A DNA stretch of 64,000 bases from Agromyces sp. H66 (GTDB taxonomy: Bacteria > Actinomycetota > Actinomycetes > Actinomycetales > Microbacteriaceae), in assembly GCF_004959775.1 (NCBI RefSeq), contig NZ_SJZG01000006.1, positions 162,993-226,992 on the forward strand, read 5' to 3'. Position 1 is the stretch's first letter. Every line of letters starts with the position of its first letter. The notes below the pieces were generated by a model. The model saw only the letters and a list, made by a program, of their open reading frames with translations, did no database searches and had not been told where the DNA came from. Positions 1-8,404 of the stretch are shown here, in pieces. Made by a program: the position numbers and the translations under genes.

Positions 1-296
1 CGCACGGCACCGTCACGCGCCACTACCGTCAGCACCAGCAGGGCAAGCCCACCTCGACGAACCCGATCGCCTCGATCTACGCCTGGACGCGCGGCCTCGC
101 GCACCGCGGCAAGCTCGACGGCAACCAGGAGCTCATCGACTTCTCGCACACCCTCGAGGACGTCGTCGTGAAGACGGTCGAGTCGGGCGCCATGACGAAG
201 GACCTCGCGCTCCTCGTCGGTCCCGACCAGCCGTACCAGACGACCGAGGAGTTCCTGCAGACGCTCGCCGACAACCTCAAGGCACGCCTGGCCTAG
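1..296 (+). CDS. icd: NADP-dependent isocitrate dehydrogenase, C-terminal fragment
   Basis: The last 98 codons of a gene that begins upstream of the window (reading frame starts at base 3; stop TAG at 294-296). The visible protein carries the conserved tail of the dimeric IDH type: [25 protein letters not shown], and a final helix rich in Leu and Ala. The enzyme oxidatively decarboxylates isocitrate to 2-oxoglutarate in the cytosolic TCA cycle. The Ile-Tyr-Ala-Trp-Thr-Arg-Gly stretch is typical of the eukaryote-like subfamily seen in actinobacteria. It is followed by a strong palindromic terminator. Cofactor choice is inferred from family. Confidence 0.9.
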   Translation, partial: HGTVTRHYRQHQQGKPTSTNPIASIYAWTRGLAHRGKLDGNQELIDFSHTLEDVVVKTVESGAMTKDLALLVGPDQPYQTTEEFLQTLADNLKARLA

Positions 297-320
297 TCGC
301 CGGCGCGACCACGCGGTCGA

Positions 321-354
321 GACGGGGCCGGATGCCGCGGCATCCGGCCCCGTC
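321..354 (+). terminator. Perfect palindromic hairpin downstream of icd
   Basis: A 34-base perfect palindrome (17-bp arms) lies 24 bases after the icd stop and is followed by TCGTT. It most likely acts as an intrinsic terminator for icd. Its centre is the local signature word GGATGCCG joined to its own reverse complement. Confidence 0.7.
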
Positions 355-418
355 GTCGTTCCCGACGTGCGGCCGCAGGGCGGTCACGACGACGTCGCAT
401 CCGGGGGAGGATGGACGC

Positions 419-2296
419 ATGACACGTGTGGTGAGGGTCGCCCGGCGGTACTGGGTCGTCACGCTCACGCTGGGGGTGGGCCTGGCCGGTATGGTGCTCG
501 CCCTCACCGGTGCGGGCGCAGCGGTTCCGTGGCTGTTCGGCGCCTACGCGCTCGCCGTCGCCGCCTGGCAGGGCGTCGGCATGGTTCGCGACATCCTCCG
601 TGGTCACTGGGGCCTCGACGTCCTGGCGGTCACCGCCATCGTGGCGACGGTGCTCGTGGGAGAGTACATCGCCGCCCTCATCGTCGTGCTCATGCTCACG
701 GGCGGCGAGGCGCTGGAGGACTACGCGAACCGCCGGGCGAAGCGCGAGCTCGACGCGCTCCTCGCGCGTGCGCCGCAGTATGCGCACCGCATCGTCGACG
801 ACCACTTCGTCGACGTGGCCATCGACGAGGTGCGACCAGGCGACGTGCTGCTCGTGCGACCGAGCGAGATCGTGCCGGTCGACGGAACGCTGCGGTCGGT
901 GGAGACGTCGATGGACCAGTCGTCGATCACCGGCGAGAGCATGCCAGTCGAGAAGCACGCCGGCGACGAACTGCTGAGCGGCTCGGTCAACGGACACCTC
1001 GCCGTCGAGATGACCGCGACCGCGACCGCGGCCGACAGCCAGTACCAGCAGATCGTGGCGCTCGTCGCGGAGGCGGCCGCGAGCAAGGCGCCCGTGGTCC
1101 GGCTCGCCGACCGGTACGCCGTGCCGTTCACGGCGTTCTCGCTGCTGCTGGCCGGCGTCGCCTGGTGGCTGTCGGGCGACCCGGTGCGCTTCGCCGAGGT
1201 GCTCGTGCTCGCGACGCCGTGTCCGCTGCTCATCGCCGCGCCCGTCGCGTTCATCGGCGGCATGAGCCGTGCCGCCCGCAACGGCATCATCGTCAAGGGC
1301 GGGGGCGTGCTCGAGCAGTTGGCGAAGGCCCGGACGGCCGTGTTCGACAAGACGGGCACGCTCACGCACGGCGAGCCCGAGCTCGTCGCGATCCGACCCG
1401 AGCCGGGCTTCGACGCCGACGGACTGCTGGCGCTCGTGGCGTCCGCCGAACAGTACTCGTCGCACGTGCTCGCCGCGTCGATGATCGAGGCGGCGACCGG
1501 CCGCGGGCTGCGCCTCACCGAAGCCGAGACCGCGCGCGAGGCCGCCACCAACGGCGTCGTCGCGCGCATCGGCGGTCGCGAGGTCGTGGTCGGCAAGTAC
1601 GCGTACGTGCTCGAACACGCAGCCGACGCGCGGCGCACCGAGATCGCGCCGGGTGAACTCGCCGTGTACGTCGCCGTCGACGGCGCGTACGCGGGTGCGC
1701 TGCTGGCACGGGACCGGCTCCGCGACAACGCGCGGGACACCCTCGCCCGCCTGGACGCGCTCGGCGTCTCCCACACGATGATGCTCACGGGCGACGGGCA
1801 GGCGACCGCGGATCACATCGCCGCCGAGCTCGGCATCGAGCGGGTGCGCGCCGAGTGCCTGCCCGCCGACAAGGTGCGCGAGGTGGCGGAGGTGCCCGAG
1901 CGTCCCGTGATCATGGTGGGGGACGGCGTCAACGACGCCCCAGTGCTCGCCGCCGCCGACGTCGGGATCGCGATGGGCGCCCGCGGTGCGACGGCGGCCA
2001 GCGAGTCGGCCGATGCGGTGATCCTCGTCGACGACGTGTCGCGGACGGCCAAGGCCGTCGAGATCGGACGCGACACGGTGCGCATCGCGCTGCAGAGCAT
2101 CTGGCTCGGCATCGGCGTGAGCGTCGGTCTCATGATCGTCGCCGCGTTCGGCCTCATCCCGGCGACGGCCGGTGCGCTCCTGCAGGAGGTCGTCGACCTC
2201 GCCACGATCCTCGCGGCCTTGCGCGCCATCGGCGGACGGCGTGACGCCGCCGCGGCGGCGGCCTCGCCGTCGACGGCCTCCGTCGCCGCGCGCTGA
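419..2296 (+). CDS. P1B-type heavy-metal translocating ATPase
   Basis: A 625-aa integral membrane ATPase that should export a transition metal at the expense of ATP. Visible motifs are SITGES (actuator domain), the membrane TPCP motif (T266-P269), the phosphorylation site DKTGTLT with Asp310, and the hinge GDGVNDAP. The protein starts almost at the first membrane helix, so the usual N-terminal CXXC/HMA metal-binding domain is absent. A TPC membrane motif, rather than CPC or SPC, has been linked to the P1B-5 (Ni/Fe) subgroup, but no C-terminal hemerythrin domain is seen. I chose ATG 419 because GGGGGAGG ends 8 bases before it; the reading frame stays open upstream to 332 without a ribosome site. 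Metal specificity is unknown. Confidence 0.85.
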   Translation: MTRVVRVARRYWVVTLTLGVGLAGMVLALTGAGAAVPWLFGAYALAVAAWQGVGMVRDILRGHWGLDVLAVTAIVATVLVGEYIAALIVVLMLTGGEALEDYANRRAKRELDALLARAPQYAHRIVDDHFVDVAIDEVRPGDVLLVRPSEIVPVDGTLRSVETSMDQSSITGESMPVEKHAGDELLSGSVNGHLAVEMTATATAADSQYQQIVALVAEAAASKAPVVRLADRYAVPFTAFSLLLAGVAWWLSGDPVRFAEVLVLATPCPLLIAAPVAFIGGMSRAARNGIIVKGGGVLEQLAKARTAVFDKTGTLTHGEPELVAIRPEPGFDADGLLALVASAEQYSSHVLAASMIEAATGRGLRLTEAETAREAATNGVVARIGGREVVVGKYAYVLEHAADARRTEIAPGELAVYVAVDGAYAGALLARDRLRDNARDTLARLDALGVSHTMMLTGDGQATADHIAAELGIERVRAECLPADKVREVAEVPERPVIMVGDGVNDAPVLAAADVGIAMGARGATAASESADAVILVDDVSRTAKAVEIGRDTVRIALQSIWLGIGVSVGLMIVAAFGLIPATAGALLQEVVDLATILAALRAIGGRRDAAAAAASPSTASVAAR

Positions 2297-2343
2297 GTCC
2301 GGCTCGCGCTGACGCCGGCTCGCGCTGACGCAGCCGTCCCGAG

Positions 2344-2393
2344 ATCGAACGGACCCGGATGCACGGTGCCACCGTGCATCCGGGACTTCTCGA
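2344..2393 (+). repeat. 50-nt hairpin repeat, copy 1
   Basis: The unit starts ATCGAACGG and ends GACTTCTCGA. Its core is a perfect 14-bp stem (2354-2367 with 2371-2384) and a 3-nt GCC loop. Copy 2, 117 bases on, has the same length and end sequences. Confidence 0.75.
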
Positions 2394-2460
2394 TTCGGCG
2401 AGGAGAACGGCGGCGGTGGCGCGCAGCGGCGCTGGCGCGCAGCGGCGGTGGCGCGCCTGA

Positions 2461-2510
2461 ATCGAACGGTCGCGGATGCAGGGTGCGACCCTGCATCCGG
2501 GACTTCTCGA
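2461..2510 (+). repeat. 50-nt hairpin repeat, copy 2
   Basis: Same borders as copy 1, with a 12-bp perfect stem (2473-2484 with 2488-2499) and loop GCG. A C-G pair of copy 1 is replaced by G-C here, so the change is compensated on both arms. No T-run follows, which argues against a simple terminator. Confidence 0.75.
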
Positions 2511-2622
2511 CGTCGGGGGAGAGGCCCGCCCGGATGCGGGCCTTCGCGGTGTCGGTCACCCCATTGGTCACAGCTTGGTAACGCGCGGCCGAAACAGGCA
2601 CCCGGCCCTTGTCGTGCATTAG

Positions 2623-2643
2623 TTCGTAAGCTTTACTTACAAA
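2623..2643 (+). promoter_or_regulatory. Palindromic operator ahead of the amino-sugar operon
   Basis: The site has arms GTAAG/CTTAC around CTTTA, extended by TT and AA on the two sides. It lies about 120 bases before the binding-protein gene in locally A/T-richer DNA. The pattern (TT-N-GTAAR-N5-TTAC-N-AA) resembles operators of ROK-type or LacI-type sugar repressors; which regulator binds is unknown. A TTGTCG at 2609 could be a -35 element. Confidence 0.5.
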
Positions 2644-2759
2644 TAAGTCGACCGTGTCCTCCGTGGAAGCAGGACACCCGCACGCTCCAGGTCGACCCCC
2701 GCGCACCACGGGTGCAGCGAGCCCCCGCTGCCTCCCCATCACATGAAAGGAATCGAAAC

Positions 2760-4022
2760 ATGAGGAAACTCGGCATCGCGGCGCTCGGCGCCGCTGCTGC
2801 GCTCACGCTCGCCGGTTGTGCCTCCGGCGGCGAGGCCGCCCCCGAGGAGGGCGCCGAGATCCGCGTGTGGCTGGTCGGCACCGATACGCCCGACGCCGCG
2901 CGCGAATACCTGGTGGAGACCTTCGAGGAGGAGCACCCCGGCTCGACCCTCGTCATCGAGGAGCAGTCCTGGGACGGTCTCGTCGACCGGCTGACGACGA
3001 GCCTGTCGGGCTCCGACAGCCCCGATGTCGTGGAGGTCGGCAACACGCAGGCCTCGGCGTTCACCTCGGCCGGCGCATTCCTCGATCTCACCGAGTACTA
3101 CGACGAGCTCGGCGGCGACGACCTCCTGCCCGGGTTCGTCGAGGCGGGCTCGTACGACGGCAGGTTCTACGCGGCCCCGCTCTACTCGGGTTCCCGCCTG
3201 GTCTTCTACAAGAAGGACGCGCTCGCGGCGGCCGGCCTCTCGGTCCCCACGACGCTCGACGAGTACATCGCGAACGGCGAGGCGCTCGCGGCCGCGAACC
3301 CCGGGAAGTCGGGAATCTGGTGGCCGGGCCAGGACTGGTATAACGCGCTCCCGTACATCTGGGAGAACGGCGGCGAGGTCGCCGTTCCCGACGGCGACCA
3401 GTGGGACGCTCAGCTCTCCAGCCCCGATTCGGTCGCCGGACTCGAGCAGGTGCAGCAGGTGATGACGACGGCGTCGCGCGCACCCAAGGACGCCAATGAG
3501 ACGAGCCCCGAGGTCGGCTTCTGCGACGGCACGACGCTGCAGCTGTCGGCGCCGAGCTGGGTCAAGTGGTCGATCCTCGCGCCCGCCGACGCCGAAGCGC
3601 CCGGATGCCCCGACCAGGAGGAGAACCTCGGCGTATACGCCCTGCCCGGCATCGACGGCGGTGCCGCCCAGGTCTTCGCGGGCGGCTCGAACGTCGGCGT
3701 GTCGGCGAAGTCGGCGCACCCCGAGCTCGCGGTGGACGCGCTGAAGATCATCCTCTCCGACGGGTTCCAGACGATCTACGGTGAGAACGGACTCGTCCCG
3801 GCGAAGCTCTCGCTGGCCGACACCCTCGGCGCCGACGAGGTCGCGCAGGCCATCGCCGCCGCCGCGGGCAACGCGAAGCTCACCCCGGCGTCGCCGAAGT
3901 GGGCCGACGTCGAGGCCGCCGGCATCCTGCAGGACCTCTTCGTCGAGATCGCACAGGGCGGCGACGTCCAGGCCCTGGCCGAGGCGGCCGATGAGGAGAT
4001 CGAGGCGATCCTCAACAGCTAG
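2760..4022 (+). CDS. Sugar ABC transporter substrate-binding lipoprotein
   Basis: A 420-aa family-1 extracellular solute-binding protein. Residues 1-20 form a lipoprotein signal with lipobox LAGC, so it should be anchored to the outer face of the membrane. The mature part is typical of carbohydrate binders (AFTSAGAFLDLTEYYDELGG, GLSVPTTLDEY, a Trp-rich ligand region WWPGQDWYNALPYIWENGG). It is the first gene of an operon with two permeases, a GH3 hexosaminidase, a ROK kinase and NagB, so the likely cargo is GlcNAc, chitobiose or a muropeptide sugar (inference). ATG 2760 follows GAAAGGAA at 2745-2752. No ATPase gene is present in the operon; a shared MsiK-like ATPase elsewhere is probable. Confidence 0.88.
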   Translation: MRKLGIAALGAAAALTLAGCASGGEAAPEEGAEIRVWLVGTDTPDAAREYLVETFEEEHPGSTLVIEEQSWDGLVDRLTTSLSGSDSPDVVEVGNTQASAFTSAGAFLDLTEYYDELGGDDLLPGFVEAGSYDGRFYAAPLYSGSRLVFYKKDALAAAGLSVPTTLDEYIANGEALAAANPGKSGIWWPGQDWYNALPYIWENGGEVAVPDGDQWDAQLSSPDSVAGLEQVQQVMTTASRAPKDANETSPEVGFCDGTTLQLSAPSWVKWSILAPADAEAPGCPDQEENLGVYALPGIDGGAAQVFAGGSNVGVSAKSAHPELAVDALKIILSDGFQTIYGENGLVPAKLSLADTLGADEVAQAIAAAAGNAKLTPASPKWADVEAAGILQDLFVEIAQGGDVQALAEAADEEIEAILNS

Positions 4023-4105
4023 CCGAGCTGCCCGACCGACGCGGAGGGCGGGCCGAGTCCCGCGCCCGCCCTCCCACTCGATCCACGATCCTCAGGAGCA
4101 CCCCC

Positions 4106-5116
4106 ATGACCACGGTCGACACCACCGGCCCCGACCTGGCGCCGAGCGCGGGCGAGGGCCGGCGCCCGGCGCCTCCCCGGCCGACGCGGGCGGGTCGCCC
4201 CCGCGACCCTCGCGCCCGTCGCGCCCGCCGGGGCGGGCTCACGCCGTATGCGCTCCTCACGCCGGCGCTCATCGTGCTCGCCCTCATCGTCGGCTGGCCG
4301 CTCGTGCAGCTCGTCGTCACCTCCTTCCAGGAGTTCGGGCGTGCGCAGGTGTTCGGCGCACCGCCCGCCTGGGTGTGGTTCGAGAACTACGCCGACGTGC
4401 TCACCGACCCCGTCTTCCACGGGGTGCTGGTGCGGAGCCTCGCGTTCGCCGCCGCCTGCGTCGTGACGACGATGCTGTTCGGCACCCTGGTCGCACTCAT
4501 GATGACGCGGCTGACGAAGTTCTTCCGGATGCTGCTCTCGATCGGCATGCTCCTCGCGTGGGCGATGCCCGCGCTCACCGCCACGGTCGTCTGGGGCTGG
4601 ATGTTCGACACGGCCTACGGCGTCGTCAATCACGTGCTCGTGAACTGGTTCGGCCTCGCGGAGTACTTCCAGCACTCCTGGCTGATCGACCCGCTGAGCT
4701 TCTTCCTCGTGGCGGGCCTCATCATCGTCTGGGGCGCGGTGCCGTTCGTCGCGTTCACGCTCTACGCGGGACTCACCCAGGTGCCCGACGAGGTGCTCGA
4801 GGCCGCACAGCTCGACGGCGCCGGCGGCGTCGCGCGCTTCCGGCTCATCGTGTTCCCGTACCTCAAGCCGATCTTCCTCATCGTGACGATCCTGCAGATC
4901 ATCTGGGATCTCCGGGTCTTCACGCAGATCTTCGCGCTGCAGGACATCGGCGGCATCCGCGCCCTCACCAGCACCCTCGGCGTGTACATCTACCAGACCT
5001 CCATCGCCGGCGGCGATTTCGGCCACGGCGGCGCGATCGCCGTCATCACCGCGATCCTGCTCATGTCGATCTCGATCTTCTACATCCGCCATCTCGCCAA
5101 GGAGGAGGAACTGTGA
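4106..5116 (+). CDS. Sugar ABC transporter permease 1 (MalF-like)
   Basis: A 336-aa integral membrane permease with six predicted helices after a disordered Pro/Arg-rich N-terminal segment of about 40 residues. The EAA loop is visible as DEVLEAAQLDGAGGVARFRLIVFPYLKP. It pairs with the next permease to form the channel fed by the upstream lipoprotein. It follows that gene by 83 bases and overlaps the next by GTGA, so the two permeases are translationally coupled. Confidence 0.88.
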   Translation: MTTVDTTGPDLAPSAGEGRRPAPPRPTRAGRPRDPRARRARRGGLTPYALLTPALIVLALIVGWPLVQLVVTSFQEFGRAQVFGAPPAWVWFENYADVLTDPVFHGVLVRSLAFAAACVVTTMLFGTLVALMMTRLTKFFRMLLSIGMLLAWAMPALTATVVWGWMFDTAYGVVNHVLVNWFGLAEYFQHSWLIDPLSFFLVAGLIIVWGAVPFVAFTLYAGLTQVPDEVLEAAQLDGAGGVARFRLIVFPYLKPIFLIVTILQIIWDLRVFTQIFALQDIGGIRALTSTLGVYIYQTSIAGGDFGHGGAIAVITAILLMSISIFYIRHLAKEEEL

Positions 5117-5955
5117 CCCGCACCCGGCTCGCGACCGTCGCGTACAGCGCCGTCTCGATCGTGCTCTTCGCGTTCTTCGTCTTCCCCGTCTACTGGATGG
5201 TGAACACGTCGCTCCAGCCGAACAACGAGATCCGCGGCTCCGACCTGCACTTCTGGCCCGACAACCTCACGCTGCGCAACTACGAGACGGTGCTGTTCGA
5301 TCCCGGCCGCACCCCGTTCCTCCCCGCGGCGGGCAACTCGCTCACCGTGACCGTCCTCACGGTGGTCATCGCGCTCGTGTTCGCGTTCCTCGCCTCGGTC
5401 GCCGTGACGCGGTTCCGGTTCGCGAGCCGCCGCGCCTTCATCATCACGATCCTCGTCGTGCAGATGATCCCGGGCGAGGCGATGATCGTCTCGGTCTTCC
5501 GGGTGATCGACGGCTGGCACCTGCTCAACACCATCGCGGGCCTCACCCTCGTGTACGTGGCGACCGTGCTGCCCTTCACGATCTGGACCCTGCGCGGCTT
5601 CGTGAACGGCGTGCCGGTCGAGCTCGAGGAGGCCGCCATGATCGACGGATGCTCCAGGGCCGGCGCCTTCTGGCGGGTGACGTTCCCGCTGCTCGCCCCC
5701 GGCCTCGTCGCGACCGGCGTGTTCGGGTTCATCCAGGCGTGGAACGAGTTCATCATGGCGCTCGTGCTCAATGCGCGGCCCGAGATGATGACGTTGCCGG
5801 TGTGGCTGCGCACCTTCCTCGTCGCCAACGGCACGACGAACTGGGCGGGGCTGATGGCGGGATCGACGCTCATGGCCATTCCCGTCATCGTGTTCTTCCT
5901 CGTCGTGCAGGGCCGGATGACCAGCGGACTCGTGAGCGGGGCCGTCAAGGGATGA
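5113..5955 (+). CDS. Sugar ABC transporter permease 2 (MalG-like)
   Basis: A 280-aa permease with six membrane helices. The EAA motif reads EEAAMIDGCSRAGAFWRVTFP. I use GTG 5113, which overlaps the preceding stop and has GGAGGAGGAA just before it. The 3' end overlaps the next gene by ATGA. Together with the upstream permease it would form the membrane channel of the amino-sugar importer. Confidence 0.88.
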   Translation: MTRTRLATVAYSAVSIVLFAFFVFPVYWMVNTSLQPNNEIRGSDLHFWPDNLTLRNYETVLFDPGRTPFLPAAGNSLTVTVLTVVIALVFAFLASVAVTRFRFASRRAFIITILVVQMIPGEAMIVSVFRVIDGWHLLNTIAGLTLVYVATVLPFTIWTLRGFVNGVPVELEEAAMIDGCSRAGAFWRVTFPLLAPGLVATGVFGFIQAWNEFIMALVLNARPEMMTLPVWLRTFLVANGTTNWAGLMAGSTLMAIPVIVFFLVVQGRMTSGLVSGAVKG

Positions 5956-7481
5956 GCGACGCGGCCACGACCGGTGCGGGTGCCGACCTGCACCGGGACA
6001 TCCTCACGACCCTGCTCCCGGGATTCGCGGGCACCGAGGCGCCCGAGTGGCTCCTGCGCCGGCTCGCCGACGGCCTCGGCGGGGTCTGCGTGTTCGGGCG
6101 CAACATCGCGGACGCCGAGCAGCTGCGCACGCTGAACGCGTCGCTGCGGGCGGCGAACCCGCGGGCCGTCGTCGCGATCGACGAGGAGGGCGGCGACGTC
6201 ACGCGCCTCTTCCACGCCGTCGCCGCGCCCTACCCGGGCAACGCGCTGCTCGGCCGCATCGACGAAGTCGCCCTCACCGAACGCGTCGCACGGGCCGTGG
6301 GCGCGGCGCTCGCGGCGACGGGCTGCACCCTCGCCTTCGCACCCGACGTCGACGTGAACTCGAATCCCGACAATCCCGTGATCGGCGTGCGCAGCTTCGG
6401 CGCCGATCCCGAGCTCGCCGCACGCCATGCCGCGGCGTGGGTGCGCGGGCTCCAGGGCACCGGCGTCGCCGCGAGCGCGAAGCACTTCCCGGGCCACGGC
6501 GACACCGCCACCGACTCGCACCTGGCGCTGCCGGTGGTCGACGTGCCGCCGGAGACGCTGCGGGCGCGCGAGCTCGTGCCGTTCCGCGCGGCCGTCGCCG
6601 CGGGCACGCGCACGATCATGACGAGCCACATCCTGCTGCCCCGGCTCGACGCGGAGCAGCCCGCCACCCTCTCGCCGCGCCTCGTGCAGGACCTGCTCCG
6701 CGACGAGCTCGGCTTCGGCGGCGTCGTCGTGACCGACGCCCTCGACATGCACGGGGCGAGCGGCGTGCACGGCATCCCGGAGGCGGCCGTGCGCGCCCTC
6801 ATCGCCGGCTGCGACCTGCTGTGCCTCGGCAGCGACACCACCGACGATGAGCTCGACGGCATCGTCACGGCCGTCGAGGGTGCGATCGCGGCCGGCCGGC
6901 TCGCCGTCGGGCGCGTGCGCGAGGCCGCGGGCCGGGTGCGCGCGCTCGCTGCGACAGCGCCCGCCGTGCCGACCTCGCCCGCCGTCGTGGAGCCACGGCA
7001 CGACGCGGTCGACCTCGACCGCGTCGCCGCGGCGTTCGAGGTGACGGATGCCGCGCGCCGCCGCCTCGCAGCGGCGCCACGGATCGGTACCGTCGTCCGC
7101 GTCGACACCGTGGCGAACATCGCGGTCGGGTCCGCCCCGTGGGGGCCGTTCGCCGCGTCCGCGGCGGCCGGGGTCGCCACCTGGCTCGACGCCGCGCGGC
7201 TGGTCACCGTCTCCGCCGAGGCGCCGCCTCCCGATCCCGCGTCACTGGACGGCGCCGTGCTCGTCGTCGGCAAGGACCTGCACCGGCATCCGTTCGCCGT
7301 CGCCGCGGTGGCGGCACTGCGCGCGGCGCGCGACGACGTCGTGACGGTCGACATGGGCTGGCCCTCCGACGAGCGCGCCCTCGCGGACGTCGCCACCTTC
7401 GGCGCATCCCGACTCGTGGGCGAGGCCCTGATCGCGTTCGTCGACCGGTCGACGGCGCTCGCCGCGGCGGAGACGACATGA
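5952..7481 (+). CDS. Glycoside hydrolase family 3 beta-N-acetylhexosaminidase (NagZ-like)
   Basis: A 509-aa GH3 enzyme. The NagZ signature KHFPGHGDTATDSH starts at Lys177, and the presumed nucleophile is Asp262 in VVVTDALDMHG. It has no signal peptide, so it should act in the cytoplasm on imported GlcNAc-containing di- or muropeptide sugars. It is longer than the about 340-aa proteobacterial NagZ; the extra 150 residues form a C-terminal domain as in two-domain Gram-positive NagZ proteins, which supply or support the catalytic His/Asp environment. It sits between the transporter and a ROK kinase, with ATGA overlaps at both ends, which supports intracellular release of GlcNAc followed by phosphorylation. 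Confidence 0.85.
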   Translation: MSDAATTGAGADLHRDILTTLLPGFAGTEAPEWLLRRLADGLGGVCVFGRNIADAEQLRTLNASLRAANPRAVVAIDEEGGDVTRLFHAVAAPYPGNALLGRIDEVALTERVARAVGAALAATGCTLAFAPDVDVNSNPDNPVIGVRSFGADPELAARHAAAWVRGLQGTGVAASAKHFPGHGDTATDSHLALPVVDVPPETLRARELVPFRAAVAAGTRTIMTSHILLPRLDAEQPATLSPRLVQDLLRDELGFGGVVVTDALDMHGASGVHGIPEAAVRALIAGCDLLCLGSDTTDDELDGIVTAVEGAIAAGRLAVGRVREAAGRVRALAATAPAVPTSPAVVEPRHDAVDLDRVAAAFEVTDAARRRLAAAPRIGTVVRVDTVANIAVGSAPWGPFAASAAAGVATWLDAARLVTVSAEAPPPDPASLDGAVLVVGKDLHRHPFAVAAVAALRAARDDVVTVDMGWPSDERALADVATFGASRLVGEALIAFVDRSTALAAAETT

Positions 7482-8404
7482 GGCTCGGCATCGACATCGG
7501 CGGCACCAAGACGGCCGCCGTCGCGATCGGGGACGACGGCGCGCTGAGCGGCGAGGTGCGCATGCCGACGGGTTTCGGCGCGGAGGCGGTGGTCGAGACC
7601 GCGCTGCGCACGGTCGAGCGGATGACCATGATCGAGGGCGTCGAGGCATCCGCGATCTCCTCGATCGGCATCGGCATCCCCGGCACGGTGGATGCCGCGA
7701 CCGGCCGGGTGACGCACGCCGTGAACCTCGGCCTCGAGGGGCTCGACCTCGGACCGCGGCTCGCGGATCGACTCGGTGTCGAGGTGCGCGTGGAGAACGA
7801 CGTGAAGGCCGCCGCACTCGGTGCGCACCACCTGCTCGGCATGGCCGACGGCGTCGGCGCGCACTCCATGGCGTACCTGAACCTCGGCACCGGCCTCGCC
7901 GCGGGCATCGTGATCGGCGGTCGGCTGCTGCGAGGCGGTCACGGTGCGGCGGGCGAGATCGGGCACGTCCCCGTCGACCCGTCGGGCGTCACCTGTACGT
8001 GCGGCCAGCGCGGATGCCTCGAGACGGTCGCCTCGGGTTCGGCGGTCGCACGGATGTGGCCGACGACCGACCCGGAGCCCGCGCGAGCGCTGTTCGCGGC
8101 TGCCGCGGCGGGCGACGGGCGGGCGACGGACGCGCGCGATCGCTTCCTCGCGGGCGTCGCCGCCGCCGTGCGCCTCCTCGTGCTCGCGACCGACGTCGAC
8201 GAGGTGGTCATCGGCGGCGGGCTCTCCGCGCTCGGCGACCGGCTCGGCGACGGCACGCGCCGTATCCTGAATCGGTGGGCCGACGAATCGGCCTTCCTCG
8301 CCTCGCTCGACCTCCCGTCGCGGGTGCGGGTCATCCCTCCCGGATTCCCGGCGGCCGCCGTCGGTGCCGCCCTCGTAGGAGAATCGCCATGGCCGAAGTC
8401 GTGA
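7478..8404 (+). CDS. ROK family sugar kinase, probable N-acetylglucosamine kinase
   Basis: A 308-aa ROK protein without an N-terminal helix-turn-helix, so a kinase rather than a repressor. It has the phosphate loop DIGGTKTAAVAI at residues 4-15, and the ROK zinc signature GHVPVD...CTCGQRGCLE. Placement between a hexosaminidase and NagB favours GlcNAc as substrate, giving GlcNAc-6-P for NagA (encoded at 17253-18410) and then NagB. Glucokinase activity cannot be excluded. The 5' end overlaps the GH3 gene and the 3' end overlaps nagB by 16 bases. Confidence 0.82.
   Translation: MRLGIDIGGTKTAAVAIGDDGALSGEVRMPTGFGAEAVVETALRTVERMTMIEGVEASAISSIGIGIPGTVDAATGRVTHAVNLGLEGLDLGPRLADRLGVEVRVENDVKAAALGAHHLLGMADGVGAHSMAYLNLGTGLAAGIVIGGRLLRGGHGAAGEIGHVPVDPSGVTCTCGQRGCLETVASGSAVARMWPTTDPEPARALFAAAAAGDGRATDARDRFLAGVAAAVRLLVLATDVDEVVIGGGLSALGDRLGDGTRRILNRWADESAFLASLDLPSRVRVIPPGFPAAAVGAALVGESPWPKS

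Larger units (their letters stand above)
2297..2759. other. 463-bp intergenic region with repeats and an operator
   Basis: No credible gene is seen here. The stretch holds a 15-nt tandem duplication just after the ATPase stop (CGGCTCGCGCTGACG), two copies of a 50-nt hairpin unit, a G/C-rich spacer with GGCGCGCAGCGGCG-like repeats, and a palindromic operator in front of the sugar transporter operon. Confidence 0.7.

Noticed and set aside
3781-5112. In-frame extension of permease 2 far upstream
   Set aside because: It overlaps the binding protein and permease 1 and has no ribosome site; the GTG at 5113 with GGAGGAGGAA fits the family length.
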